A stretch of 64,000 nt of DNA from Corallibacter vietnamensis. GTDB taxonomy: Bacteria > Bacteroidota > Bacteroidia > Flavobacteriales > Flavobacteriaceae. Every line of letters starts with the position of its first letter. Position 1 is the first letter of the stretch. The stretch spans positions 1,612,001 to 1,676,000 of the forward strand of contig NZ_BAABBI010000001.1 of NCBI RefSeq assembly GCF_039537875.1, in the 5' to 3' direction. A program made the translations under genes and the position numbers. The notes below the pieces were generated by a model, which saw only the letters and a program-made list of their open reading frames with translations, did not search any database and had not been told where the DNA came from. Of the stretch, positions 14,130-23,345 are shown piece by piece.

Positions 14130-16025
14130 ATGTCTGGAAGTTTATTATTTAATGCCATTGTTTTTCTTGCTGGTGCCATTATTTGTGTATCAATAGCTAA
14201 ACGTTTGGGTTTAAGTTCTGTTATTGGGTATTTGCTAGCAGGTGTTTTAATAGGTCCTTATGTTTTAGGATTTATAGGTGAAGAAGGTGAAGATATTTTA
14301 CACTTTGCAGAGTTTGGTGTTGTAGTCATGCTGTTTTTAATTGGTCTAGAAATTGAACCCAAAAACTTCTGGAACATGCGAAAATCCATACTTGGTATGG
14401 GCGGCATACAAGTAGCATTAACCGTAGGGTTAACCTATGTGTTGTTTGCATTTTTAGGTTACGAATGGCAGGTTGCACTGGCTATTGGTATGGCTGTGGC
14501 GCTATCGTCTACCGCAATTGCATTGCAAACTATAAAGGAAAAAGGATTAATGAATACCACCTTTGGTTCTAGCTCGTTTTCCATCTTATTATTTCAAGAT
14601 ATCATCGTCATATTTATGATTGGTGCTTTACCGTTATTAAGTAATTCTCCTGAAAATACAGGTGATGAAATATCACATTCGGCATCAACCTTAATTGAAA
14701 GTTTACCTATAGGATTACAAACTTTAGCTATTATTTTATCGGTAGTCCTTATTGTTTTGGCTGGTCGTTTTGTAGTGGTGCCTATGTTGCGTAAAGTAGC
14801 TAAAACAGGTGTTAGAGAGTTGTTGATTGCAGCTGCATTTTTAATTGTTTTCGGAATTTCATATTTAATGGAATTTGTAGGCTTAAGTCCAGCGTTAGGT
14901 GCTTTTTTAGGTGGTGTTGTTTTGTCTACAAGTGAATTTAAACACGAATTAGAAAGCACGCTAGAACCTTTTAAAAATCTACTACTCGGACTCTTTTTTA
15001 TGGCAGTTGGTGCCTCTATTAATTTTGTGGTGATTGCGAATAGTCCGTTGACCATTGGCGGTATTTTACTCGCTATTATTGTTATAAAAGCGTTGGTGTT
15101 ATTTGTTACAGGACGCATTTTTAAATTAAAACTCGATCAAAATGTGTTGTTAACCTTCAGTTTGGCGCAGGTTGGTGAGTTTGCATTTGTATTGTTATCG
15201 TTTGCATTTCAGCTTAATATTTTAGAACAAGAACAAATGGACATGATGTTAGTGGTTACGGCTGTTTCCATGTCTTTAACACCAATTTTAGCGGTGGTAA
15301 ATGAACGTTTCATTCTTCCTAAAATTGGTACAAAAGAATCTATAAAACGACCAATGGATCACATCGCCAAATCGCAAAAAGTAATATTAGTTGGTTTTGG
15401 ACATTTTGGTAGTACGGTTGGCCGATTTTTGCGTTCTCACGGTGTAGAAGCTACCATTTTAGATTTCGATTCTAACCGTGTCGATTTCCTTCGTAAAATG
15501 GGATTTGAGGTGTATTATGGTGATGCCACACGCGAAGATTTATTAGAATCTGCCGGAATTGCCGAAGCTAAATTACTCATTTGCGCCACAAATAAAGTTT
15601 CTGTAGCAAAAGCGATTAGTAAAATTGTAAAAGAAAAATATCCGCACGTTGAGATGTTGGTTCGTACAAAAAACCGTTACGATGCTTACGAGTTATTAAA
15701 CCTTGATGTAACTAATATTTACCGTGAAACCTTAGACACCTCGTTAGCGTTAGCGAGTGATGCACTTAATAAATTAGGTTTTAGAAAATATACTTTAAAT
15801 CGTCAAGTACAGAATTTTATTAAGTATGATGAAGCGAGTTTAAGACGATTGGCTTCTGAACCTAAGCGAGAAGAAGACTATGTGTTTATAGCAAGAAAAG
15901 AAATAGAACAGCAAGAAAAATTACTAGAAAATGATTTTAAACGTGGCATTGTAGCCTACGATAATCATTGGGATAGCGAACATATTAGGAAGCAATTAGA
16001 AAAATCTGAAGAAGGAAATAATTGA
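14130..16025 (+). CDS. KefB/KefC-like CPA2 cation:proton antiporter with RCK domain
   Basis: This 631-residue membrane protein has about 12-13 transmembrane helices in residues 1-395 (for example NAIVFLAGAIICVSIAKRLG and FGVVVMLFLIGLEIEPKNFW) followed by a TrkA-N/RCK NAD-binding domain (VILVGFGHFGSTVGRFLRSH, about 415-435; YYGDATREDLLESAG). The Kef family exports K+ in exchange for H+, gated by glutathione adducts in proteobacteria; flavobacteria would probably use another thiol. The gene is coupled to the KefF-like gene upstream. Its stop overlaps the start of a broken AraC gene (TGATG). Confidence 0.93.
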   Translation: MSGSLLFNAIVFLAGAIICVSIAKRLGLSSVIGYLLAGVLIGPYVLGFIGEEGEDILHFAEFGVVVMLFLIGLEIEPKNFWNMRKSILGMGGIQVALTVGLTYVLFAFLGYEWQVALAIGMAVALSSTAIALQTIKEKGLMNTTFGSSSFSILLFQDIIVIFMIGALPLLSNSPENTGDEISHSASTLIESLPIGLQTLAIILSVVLIVLAGRFVVVPMLRKVAKTGVRELLIAAAFLIVFGISYLMEFVGLSPALGAFLGGVVLSTSEFKHELESTLEPFKNLLLGLFFMAVGASINFVVIANSPLTIGGILLAIIVIKALVLFVTGRIFKLKLDQNVLLTFSLAQVGEFAFVLLSFAFQLNILEQEQMDMMLVVTAVSMSLTPILAVVNERFILPKIGTKESIKRPMDHIAKSQKVILVGFGHFGSTVGRFLRSHGVEATILDFDSNRVDFLRKMGFEVYYGDATREDLLESAGIAEAKLLICATNKVSVAKAISKIVKEKYPHVEMLVRTKNRYDAYELLNLDVTNIYRETLDTSLALASDALNKLGFRKYTLNRQVQNFIKYDEASLRRLASEPKREEDYVFIARKEIEQQEKLLENDFKRGIVAYDNHWDSEHIRKQLEKSEEGNN

Positions 16026-16320
16026 TGCAAAAAGACATTCCAAATATTGAGTTTAATGCAAAAAAGCCAAATAATTCTGGCATAGAGATTCTTACCATTG
16101 AAAGTTTAGCCAGTCGTAAAGATTTGGTGAAAGACCATCACCCAGAAAAAGCGCATCAAGTAGCATTTAATATGATTGTGTACTATACCGAAGGCGAAAG
16201 CAAGCAACTAGCAGAGTTTGTTTAATTTTAAATCAGTATCTTAAGAAAGAATTAGGTTACAGCGCAAAACAGTTAAAAATTAAACCGTTTTGGAATCCGT
16301 TAAAAAAAGGATTAGAATAA
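16025..16320 (+). pseudogene. AraC-family regulator remnant with internal deletion
   Basis: The ATG at 16025 opens a 66-codon frame whose sequence (LTIESLASRKDLVKDHHPEK, then AHQVAFNMIVYYTEGESKQL) reads like the N-terminal cupin start of a flavobacterial AraC regulator, but a stop comes at 16223-16225. In another frame, 16226-16320 encodes NQYLKKELGYSAKQLK and then KPFWNPLKKGLE, like the end of an AraC DNA-binding domain. The roughly 200 residues expected between them are missing. The end overlaps the egtB start (TAATG). Confidence 0.55.
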
Positions 16321-17468
16321 TGGCGTTAAGCACAAGATACCAGCAAATAAGGCAAGAAACACGCTCATTTTGCAAACATTTAACTATTGAAGATTTTTCA
16401 ATTCAAGTGGTACAATTTGCAAGTCCAGCAAAATGGCATTTAGCACATACTACTTGGTTTTTTGAAACATTTATTCTTAAAACATACAGTGACAATTATA
16501 AGGTGTTTGATGATGATTTCAACTTTTTGTTCAATAGTTATTACAATAATGTTGGTTCTCGCATTTTGCAAGCCAACAGAGGTAATATGTCTAGACCAAG
16601 TATTGACAAAGTGTTTGAATACAGAAGTTATGTTGATAAGCACATGATAACGCTTTTAAACACTACAACCAATAAAAGACTGTTAGACTTGGTTACGCTT
16701 GGTTTAAATCATGAGCAACAACATCAAGAACTTTTGGTAACCGATGTTAAATACATGCTGGGTCATAATCCGTTATTTCCTGTGTTTAATGCCGACTATA
16801 ATTTAGTGAATGATTACAATATAAATAACGCGTTAGTAACCATAAAAGCAGGGAATTATACCATTGGTCATCAAGGTGATGATTTTTGCTATGATAATGA
16901 ATTAGGTGTGCATCAAGTATACTTAAATGATTTCGAAATACATAATCATTTAGTAACTAATGGTGAATATTTAGAGTTTATGAATTCTGGTGCGTATTCA
17001 GATTTTAACCTTTGGTTAGATGAAGGTTGGACATGGGTAAACCAAAACAACATTAAAGCACCTTTATATTGGCATAAAAAAGATGATGAATGGTATCAAT
17101 ATACCTTAGCTGGATTGCAAAAGGTAGATCCATTAGCATTGGTAAGTCATGTTAGTTTTTTTGAAGCCCAAGCGTTTGCAGAATGGAAAGGTATGCGATT
17201 GCCTACAGAGTTTGAATGGGAAATTGCTTCGCAAAAATTTGAATGGGGAAAACGCTGGGAATGGACAAATAGCGCTTATTTGCCATACCCAAATTTTGTA
17301 AAAGAAAATGGGGCAGTAGGTGAGTATAACGGAAAATTTATGAGCAGTAAAATGGTGTTAAGAGGTGCTTCTGTTGCAACGTCTAAAAACCATAGCAGAC
17401 CAACGTATCGCAATTTTTTTAACCCAGCACAACGCTGGCAATACACAGGAATTAGACTTGTAAAATAG
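16320..17468 (+). CDS. egtB: EgtB, ergothioneine-forming sulfoxide synthase
   Basis: This 382-residue protein has a DinB-type N-terminal domain with the iron-binding histidines (WHLAHTTWFFETFIL, and HEQQHQELLVTDVKYMLG) and a C-terminal formylglycine-generating-enzyme-like domain ending NHSRPTYRNFFNP, then RWQYTGIRLVK. EgtB is a non-heme iron enzyme that joins a thiol (gamma-glutamylcysteine or cysteine) to hercynine with oxygen. ATG 16320 (MALSTRYQQIRQETR) is chosen over a frame extension to 16290. The next gene, egtD, starts immediately after the stop, so the pair makes the core of an ergothioneine pathway. No EgtA, EgtC or EgtE gene is adjacent. Confidence 0.93.
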   Translation: MALSTRYQQIRQETRSFCKHLTIEDFSIQVVQFASPAKWHLAHTTWFFETFILKTYSDNYKVFDDDFNFLFNSYYNNVGSRILQANRGNMSRPSIDKVFEYRSYVDKHMITLLNTTTNKRLLDLVTLGLNHEQQHQELLVTDVKYMLGHNPLFPVFNADYNLVNDYNINNALVTIKAGNYTIGHQGDDFCYDNELGVHQVYLNDFEIHNHLVTNGEYLEFMNSGAYSDFNLWLDEGWTWVNQNNIKAPLYWHKKDDEWYQYTLAGLQKVDPLALVSHVSFFEAQAFAEWKGMRLPTEFEWEIASQKFEWGKRWEWTNSAYLPYPNFVKENGAVGEYNGKFMSSKMVLRGASVATSKNHSRPTYRNFFNPAQRWQYTGIRLVK

Positions 17469-18416
17469 ATGACAAACACATTTAAAGAAGACGTAAGGAA
17501 AGGTTTAGAGCAACCTCAAAAAACATTACCTTCAAAATACTTTTATGATAAAAAAGGCGATGCGCTTTTTGTAGAAATAATGAACTTGCCAGAGTATTAT
17601 TTAACACGCTGCGAGTTAGAGATTTTTAAAAACAAAACAAACGCCTTAATTAAGGCTTTACAATTAAAAACCAATACTCATTTTGAACTTATTGAACTTG
17701 GTGCAGGCGATGGTTTAAAAACCAAACATTTGCTAAAAGCTTTGAAAGATCAGCATTTTAATTTTGAGTATATACCTATAGATATTTCGGCAAATGCATT
17801 ACAGTTATTGCAACAAGATTTAAATAAAACTTTGCCAGATATTGCTGTAACGCCAAAGCAAGGTGATTATTTTGAGGTTTTGGCATCATTAAAACACAAT
17901 AATAATCCAAAGGTTATTTTGTTTTTAGGCTCTAATATTGGTAATATGGAAGATGCAATAGCGCAACAATTTATTTATAATTTAGGTGCTAATCTTCAAA
18001 AAAATGATATGCTTTTATTAGGTGTAGATTTAATAAAACCTGAAGAAATTGTATTGCCAGCTTATAACGATTCTAAAGGCATTACGGCACAATTCAACTT
18101 AAATATTTTAGAGCGAATTAACAACGAGTTAGAAGCCAATTTTAATTTAGATTATTTTGAACATCTTCCAAAATATGATGCTGTTAAAGGTATTGCTGAA
18201 AGCTATATTTTAAGTACAAAAGCGCAAACAGTAACCATTAAAGCTATGAATGCTACGTTTGATTTTGATGAAGGTGAAAAAATTCATACAGAAATTTCAA
18301 GAAAATATAATGACAAATTAATTCATAATGTTATTGCAAACACCGATTTTACAATAGAAGATAAAATTTTAGACAGCAAAGCTTATTTTGCAGATTATAT
18401 CTTAAAACGCCATTAG
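17469..18416 (+). CDS. egtD: EgtD, L-histidine N-alpha-trimethyltransferase
   Basis: A 315-residue SAM-dependent methyltransferase with family motifs LPSKYFYDKKGDALFVEIMN, LPEYYLTRCELEIF, ELGAGDGLKTKHLLKAL (SAM site, about 76-90) and LFLGSNIGNM (about 155). EgtD methylates histidine three times to give hercynine, the substrate of EgtB. It begins directly after the egtB stop and is two bases before the racemase-like gene, so the three form one operon. The length matches EgtD enzymes (about 320). Confidence 0.94.
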   Translation: MTNTFKEDVRKGLEQPQKTLPSKYFYDKKGDALFVEIMNLPEYYLTRCELEIFKNKTNALIKALQLKTNTHFELIELGAGDGLKTKHLLKALKDQHFNFEYIPIDISANALQLLQQDLNKTLPDIAVTPKQGDYFEVLASLKHNNNPKVILFLGSNIGNMEDAIAQQFIYNLGANLQKNDMLLLGVDLIKPEEIVLPAYNDSKGITAQFNLNILERINNELEANFNLDYFEHLPKYDAVKGIAESYILSTKAQTVTIKAMNATFDFDEGEKIHTEISRKYNDKLIHNVIANTDFTIEDKILDSKAYFADYILKRH

Positions 18417-18418
18417 TT

Positions 18419-19084
18419 ATGAGTGATAATACACTAGTGGTTTTAGGATTAGGAAGTCGGTCTACAGCCTTTTATTTACAAGCGCTTAACAAAGAATATA
18501 ATGCCAAGTTTGGTGGTTATAGTACTTGTCCGTTGGTACTTTATAACGTTAACTTTCATGCAATAAACACATTGCTTCCTAAACCTTCAAAAGCGTTAAA
18601 AGACGTATTACAACCATCATTTTCAGCCATCCAATCATTTCAAGCTTCACATGTATTAATTCCTAATATTACACTTCATGAAACGGTAGATGAGATGTTA
18701 ATTCCACAACAAATTATTCATCCTATTCATTTAACAATAAATGCTATTAAGGCTAAACAAATAAAAAAAGTCGTGGTGTTTGGTTCTATATATACCATGT
18801 CTTCAAATTATATAAAAGACGCTTTAAATGCTCATAATATAGATGTTTTAGTACCTAATGCATCAGAAATGAAGCTTATTGATACTGTAAGACAAGCTAT
18901 TTACAATCATACCGAAACCGATGATTTAATGGATTCATACTTCAATTTATGTAACACATATGCATTAAAACACACCATTGTTTTGGCATGTACAGAACTA
19001 TCAATTATTAAACCTAAAAACGATGCAATACTAGATATGGCGCAATTGCAAATTGAAAGTGCAATAAAAGCAATAAACAAGTAG
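18419..19084 (+). CDS. aspartate/glutamate racemase-family protein
   Basis: A 221-residue protein of the Asp/Glu racemase superfamily: GLGSRSTAFYLQALNKEY at the start, VVVFGSIYTMSSNYIKDAL in the middle and the second catalytic-cysteine motif LACTELSII near residue 190. The first cysteine motif, usually CNTAH, is replaced by IPNITLHE (about 80-87), so a standard two-base racemase mechanism is unlikely. Related one-cysteine members include isomerases and decarboxylases. It is the third gene of the egtB-egtD operon. A link to ergothioneine or sulfoxide metabolism is possible but unproven. Confidence 0.75.
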   Translation: MSDNTLVVLGLGSRSTAFYLQALNKEYNAKFGGYSTCPLVLYNVNFHAINTLLPKPSKALKDVLQPSFSAIQSFQASHVLIPNITLHETVDEMLIPQQIIHPIHLTINAIKAKQIKKVVVFGSIYTMSSNYIKDALNAHNIDVLVPNASEMKLIDTVRQAIYNHTETDDLMDSYFNLCNTYALKHTIVLACTELSIIKPKNDAILDMAQLQIESAIKAINK

Positions 19085-19189
19085 GTTTTATATTTACCAT
19101 TTTTAGGAATATATTCATCTTACTTCAACCTTAATTGTTACTGATATTTGTACATACAATAAATAACATAAATAAAAATTCAAAATATT

Positions 19190-20044
19190 ATGAAAATAGC
19201 AGTTACATCGGTTAGCGGACAGTTAGGTGCAGCCATAGCTAATCAATTAATAAAAACCATAGGGAAAGAACATGTAGTTGGTATTGCGCGTACACCAGAA
19301 AAGGCACAACATTTAGGAATTGAAGTTAGAAAAGGCGATTACAACAGTCGCGAACAATTTAACGATGCATTAGTTGGTATTGATGCTGTGTTGCTAGTTT
19401 CTGGTATGGATGCACCAGATAAACGTATAGAACAACACCGCAATGTTATTGAAGCGGCTAAACAAAATAAAGTTGCTAAAATTGTATATACCAGTATTAT
19501 TGGTGCCGAAAAAGGTTCGGCTTTTAGCCCAATAGTACAAAGTAACCGCCAAACAGAAACAGACATTAAAAACTCTGGTTTAGACTTTGTTATTGGAAGA
19601 AATAGCATTTACATTAAACCCGATTTAGAATACATTGATACTTATGTAAAAGAAGGAGAAATAAGAAATTCTGCCGGAACAGGCAAGTGTACTTACACTA
19701 GCCGACAAGCTTTAGCAATAGCTTATACCCAAATGCTTACCGAAGAAAAACATAACGGAAACACTTATAATTTAGCAGGCGAAGCCATTACACAAGCAGA
19801 ACTTGCTAATTATATCAATACAGTATATGGTACTAATTTAAGTTATAACGCAATTTCAATTGATGCTTATACCAAAGAACGTCAAGACGCATTGGGCGAA
19901 TTTTTAGGCACTGTAATAGGTGGCATTTACGAAAGTATGCATAATGGTGCCTATGATATAAAAAGTGATTACGAAAAAGCTGCAGGTGTGCCACATCCAA
20001 GTGCTTTAGAACTAATTAAAGCATATAAAGCCATTTTTAACTAA
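19190..20044 (+). CDS. QOR2-like NAD(P)H:quinone oxidoreductase (NmrA-like SDR)
   Basis: A 284-residue Rossmann protein, MKIAVTSVSGQLGAAIANQL at the N-terminus with an atypical nucleotide loop, IVYTSIIGAEKG (about 101-112) and GRNSIYIKPDLEYI. It matches E. coli QorB/YtfG in length (286) and motifs. The enzyme reduces quinones using NADPH in the cytoplasm. It stands alone, with a promoter-sized gap upstream and a terminator 50 bases downstream, among other electrophile-detoxifying genes of this region. Confidence 0.88.
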   Translation: MKIAVTSVSGQLGAAIANQLIKTIGKEHVVGIARTPEKAQHLGIEVRKGDYNSREQFNDALVGIDAVLLVSGMDAPDKRIEQHRNVIEAAKQNKVAKIVYTSIIGAEKGSAFSPIVQSNRQTETDIKNSGLDFVIGRNSIYIKPDLEYIDTYVKEGEIRNSAGTGKCTYTSRQALAIAYTQMLTEEKHNGNTYNLAGEAITQAELANYINTVYGTNLSYNAISIDAYTKERQDALGEFLGTVIGGIYESMHNGAYDIKSDYEKAAGVPHPSALELIKAYKAIFN

Positions 20045-20090
20045 TTCCTTACTTCATCAAAAAATAGCAATTCATAATATTAAAACTAAA

Positions 20091-20118
20091 AAAGACTCAA
20101 AGTGATTTGGGTCTTTTT
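20091..20118. terminator. rho-independent terminator
   Basis: AAAGACTCAAA (20091-20101) pairs with TTTGGGTCTTT (20106-20116, one G-T pair) and leads into a T run, between the convergent oxidoreductase and deoxyribonucleotidase genes. Confidence 0.7.
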
Positions 20119-20141
20119 TTCATATTAAATATAAATTAATT

Positions 20142-20663
20142 TTAAAGTAATTTTTCAGCAATCTCCAACCAACTAGATACTCTTGTGTATCCAGCATCAT
20201 TTATATTATGTGGTGAGTTGAAAAGTAATGTATCACCTTCAAATTTTTCAAGATTATACGTACGATCGTCAATTAGTAAATCACCTTTTAATATAAATTT
20301 GTGTCCACACATTATTCTGTGCTGCCAAGTAATAAATGGCATGTGCTGGTCTAGCCAATCGCTTTTTTCTTTTAATGAATTTGGAAACTGAGTCGCAGCA
20401 GTAGCGATATACACTTCGTGTTTGTTATATAACGCTTCCATAACTTGGATAGCATCTTTTATAGGCTCTAAATTTCTGAAAAAACCGTCTTGGTAAGCGT
20501 GTTGTAAAATACTTTCTTGATGAATTTCTGGTACATTATGCCATACTTCGCCAGATTTAATATGTGCAAGAGAAAGCTCTTGTTTGTGTTCTTTATTGTA
20601 TAGTTCTATGTGCTTACCGTAAGTATCGGCAAGTACATCGTCCATGTCTACAAAAATTGTCAT
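20142..20663 (-). CDS. 5'(3')-deoxyribonucleotidase, HAD superfamily
   Basis: A 173-residue HAD-family phosphatase beginning MTIFVDMDDVLADTYGKHIE, where DMDDV holds the nucleophile and acid-base aspartates. Further motifs are IATAATQFPNSLKEK (motif 2/3) and LLIDDRTYNLEKF (motif 4). This matches NT5C-type 5'(3')-deoxyribonucleotidases, which dephosphorylate dNMPs to balance pools. ATG 20663 is chosen over one at 20711 because the extra sequence lacks protein character. A decayed duplicate of the gene lies at 23463-23965. Confidence 0.88.
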   Translation of the reverse strand: MTIFVDMDDVLADTYGKHIELYNKEHKQELSLAHIKSGEVWHNVPEIHQESILQHAYQDGFFRNLEPIKDAIQVMEALYNKHEVYIATAATQFPNSLKEKSDWLDQHMPFITWQHRIMCGHKFILKGDLLIDDRTYNLEKFEGDTLLFNSPHNINDAGYTRVSSWLEIAEKLL

Positions 20664-20786
20664 AGGTTCAATGTTTTTTACAAAGCAACAAAGCTTAGAA
20701 TAGACTAACAAATTAGTGTGTTATATTTAATTAAGTCTTAACAGTTTAATACTGTTTTGTAAATATTTGTAATAATTAATAAAAAA

Positions 20787-20820
20787 AACAGAGATTTAAA
20801 ATTAGTTTAAACCTCTGTTT
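20787..20820 (-). terminator. rho-independent terminator
   Basis: AAACAGAG and TTTAAA (20787-20801) pair with TTTAAA and CTCTGTTT (20806-20820). It follows the minus-strand alcohol dehydrogenase gene. Confidence 0.65.
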
Positions 20821-20852
20821 CGCTATATAATCAAACTTTTAAATGTTTTAAT

Positions 20853-22010
20853 TTAGTATGCCATAGTTACTATTTTCTTGGCATCTGCTGGTAATAATTC
20901 TTGTTTTTCACCAAGTTTCCAGCCACGATCTTCAAAACGTTTTTCTATTTCTTCGGCAGTACCTTCAAACTTATCTGTGTAATCAGACAATTTAGTGTCA
21001 ATACCTAACTGGCGATAAAACGCTTCTGTTTTTTCAATAGCAGCATAAGCTTTATCGTCAATACTACCTTCAGTTACATTCCAAACACGTTCTGCGTATT
21101 GCGCTAATTTTTCTTTTTTAGCTTCAAAATTATACTTGTAATGGCTTGGTGCAATTACTGCTAATGTTCTGGCATGATCTATTCCAAATAATGCTGTTAA
21201 CTCATGTCCCATCATGTGTATTGCCCAATCACCAGGAACTCCTTGTTGTATAAGTCCGTTTAGTGCCATAGTACAACTCCACATAAAGTTAGATGCTGCT
21301 TCATAGTTTGTAGGATCTTCTAATACTTTTGGTGCAACTTCTATTAATGTTTGAATAATACTTTCAGCAAATCTATCTTGTAATAATGCGCCAACAGGAT
21401 AGGTCATATACTGTTCTAAAACGTGTGTAAACGCATCAGCTAAACCGTTTGCCAATTGACGTTGTGGAATAGAGGTAATTACCGAAGGATCTAATATTGA
21501 AAACTGCGGAAATAAACCAGGTCCGCCCATAGCTAATTTCTCTTTAGTTTCTTCTCTGGTAATAACTGCGCCAGAATTCATTTCAGATCCTGTAGCTGGT
21601 AAGGTTAATACGGTACCAAATGGCATACCATTTTCTGTACGTACTTTGTTTATTAAAATATCCCAAGGTGTGTCACCGTCGTAAACTGCTGCAGCCGATA
21701 AAAACTTTGTGCCATCAATTACAGAACCACCACCAACAGCTAATAAATAGGTGATGTTTTCTTCTTTAATGACTTTTAAAGCGTTCATTAAAATATCATA
21801 TTCTGGATTTGCAGGAATACCTCCAAACTCGGTAACATCTACATTAGCTAAAGCGATTTTTACTTTATCGTAAATACCATTCTTTTTAATACTACCACCA
21901 CCATAAAGCATTAATACTTTGGCATCTTGTGGTATTTGATCTGTTAGTTTCTCAATTGAATCCTTTCCAAAAATAATTTTGGTAGGATTTTTAAATTCAA
22001 AATTGTTCAT
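20853..22010 (-). CDS. YqhD-like iron-containing alcohol dehydrogenase
   Basis: A 385-residue group III alcohol dehydrogenase: FEFKNPTKIIFGKDSIEKL, LYGGGSIKKNG (NADP site, about 35-45), LAVGGGSVIDGTKFLSAA (about 91-108), and metal-binding LADAFTHVLEQYMTYP and HMMGHELTALFGIDHARTLA. It matches E. coli YqhD (387 residues), an NADPH-dependent aldehyde reductase that detoxifies short-chain aldehydes from lipid peroxidation. It is the last gene of a TetR-nitroreductase-dehydrogenase operon, so induction by electrophilic stress is likely. Confidence 0.93.
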   Translation of the reverse strand: MNNFEFKNPTKIIFGKDSIEKLTDQIPQDAKVLMLYGGGSIKKNGIYDKVKIALANVDVTEFGGIPANPEYDILMNALKVIKEENITYLLAVGGGSVIDGTKFLSAAAVYDGDTPWDILINKVRTENGMPFGTVLTLPATGSEMNSGAVITREETKEKLAMGGPGLFPQFSILDPSVITSIPQRQLANGLADAFTHVLEQYMTYPVGALLQDRFAESIIQTLIEVAPKVLEDPTNYEAASNFMWSCTMALNGLIQQGVPGDWAIHMMGHELTALFGIDHARTLAVIAPSHYKYNFEAKKEKLAQYAERVWNVTEGSIDDKAYAAIEKTEAFYRQLGIDTKLSDYTDKFEGTAEEIEKRFEDRGWKLGEKQELLPADAKKIVTMAY

Positions 22011-22028
22011 TTTTTTTCTTTTTTATAG

Positions 22029-22661
22029 TTAATCAATTACGGTTACTAAATCTTCCATAGGTTTTCTAACCTTTACAAGATTTACCAACCAATCATTTTC
22101 TTCTTCTCTGTAACCAAGCGGTAACAATACTGCGCTACGTAAGCCTTTTTCTCGTAAGCCTAAAATTTTATCTACAGCTTCAGGATCAAAACCTTCAATT
22201 GGTGTTGCATCTATACCTTCAAAAGCAGCAGCTGCAATAGCTTGTGAAAATGCAATGTAGGCTTGTTTTGCTGCGTGATTAAAGTTTTCTTCTTCGTCTT
22301 TTTGCGGATAGGCGTTAAGTAACATTTGACGGTAATTTTCCCAACCTTCGTTTTTAAAACCACGAATATCGTTGGTTAAATCGAACATGTAATTAATGCG
22401 ATCTGCAGTGTACGTGTCCCAAGCAGCAAAAACGAGTAGGTGAGAGCACTCTGTAATAACCCTTTGGTTCCAAGCTATTGGTTTAATTTGTTCTTTGATG
22501 TCTTGGTTTTTTACCACAAAAATTTCGAAAGGTTGCAAACCACTAGACGTTGGAGCTAATCTTGCAGCTTCTAAAATACGTTCTACTTTTTCTTCTGGTA
22601 CGTCTTTACCGTTCATAGCTTTAGCGGCATATCTCCAATTTAATTTATCTAATAATTCCAT
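22029..22661 (-). CDS. nitroreductase-family NAD(P)H oxidoreductase
   Basis: A 210-residue flavoprotein with LLDKLNWRYAAKAMNGKDVP, the FMN motif APTSSGLQPFEIFVV (about 36-50), AFSQAIAAAAFEGIDATPIE and ILGLREKGLRSAVLLPLGYR. It is a second NfsB-like enzyme, clearly different in detail from the one at 11755-12414. It lies 10 bases downstream of a TetR gene and 18 bases upstream of the aldehyde reductase, forming an operon probably repressed by that TetR protein. Confidence 0.92.
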   Translation of the reverse strand: MELLDKLNWRYAAKAMNGKDVPEEKVERILEAARLAPTSSGLQPFEIFVVKNQDIKEQIKPIAWNQRVITECSHLLVFAAWDTYTADRINYMFDLTNDIRGFKNEGWENYRQMLLNAYPQKDEEENFNHAAKQAYIAFSQAIAAAAFEGIDATPIEGFDPEAVDKILGLREKGLRSAVLLPLGYREEENDWLVNLVKVRKPMEDLVTVID

Positions 22662-22670
22662 AGGTTGTTT

Positions 22671-23249
22671 TTATTTTTTTATACTGTTCCAAGCTGCTTC
22701 AAAAGCATTTTTAATTAGTGTATCATCTAAAGTAATTGCGCCACGTTTTTGAGCTAACATTAAAAACGCTAGCGGGTTTATAGCGTAGGCATATAAAATA
22801 TAGTCTGAATATGGTTTTATAACACCTTCGGCTTTACCTTTTGCCCATAAATCTAGTAGCGGTTGTAAATGTTTAATGCCTTCTTGTCTGCTAGCTTCAT
22901 CTATCATTGGTGTATTATCACATTGAGCTAAAAACAAAGCGTGTTCGCATTGTTTTAGTTTAAAATCTGCAATTCGATTCCAGATGTATTGAAACGCTTC
23001 TTTTACAGGTGCATTGGCATCATAACCGTTAAACGCATATTTAGTGTATTCAGTTTTTACATCTATGTAAGTTTGATTCACTAAATCTTGTTTGTTTTCA
23101 AAATACAAATAGATCGTTGCTGGCGATACGTTAGCCATTTTAGCAATCTTACTCATAGGTGTAGCGTGGAAACCATTGTTGTTTACCAAATCAATAGTTG
23201 CCTTGACTAAAGCGTTACGTTTGTCTATACTTTTTTGAAGTTTTGCCAT
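22671..23249 (-). CDS. TetR/AcrR-family transcriptional repressor
   Basis: This 192-residue protein has the TetR N-terminal helix-turn-helix (NALVKATIDLVNNNGFHATP, MSKIAKMANVSPATIYLYFE, NKQDLVNQTY) and a C-terminal ligand domain with aromatic and cysteine residues (KLKQCEHALFLAQCDNTPMI). It heads the operon with the nitroreductase and YqhD-like genes. A perfect palindrome between its -7 box and -33 region (23287-23300) is the likely operator, giving autorepression relieved by an aldehyde, quinone or similar ligand. Confidence 0.93.
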   Translation of the reverse strand: MAKLQKSIDKRNALVKATIDLVNNNGFHATPMSKIAKMANVSPATIYLYFENKQDLVNQTYIDVKTEYTKYAFNGYDANAPVKEAFQYIWNRIADFKLKQCEHALFLAQCDNTPMIDEASRQEGIKHLQPLLDLWAKGKAEGVIKPYSDYILYAYAINPLAFLMLAQKRGAITLDDTLIKNAFEAAWNSIKK

Positions 23250-23268
23250 TACTTTTAGTTCTAATATG

Positions 23269-23300
23269 CAAAAATATAAAAAAGTGAATGAACATTCATT
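23269..23300 (-). promoter_or_regulatory. tetR operon promoter and operator
   Basis: On the minus strand TATTTTTG (23276-23269) matches the -7 box. AATGAACATTCATT (23287-23300) is a palindrome with perfect 6-bp arms around two bases and lies between the -7 and -33 positions, where a bound TetR dimer would block polymerase. Confidence 0.7.
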
Positions 23301-23345
23301 TTTTTAACAAAGGTTTAATGTAAATACGCTAATTATAACAAAATT

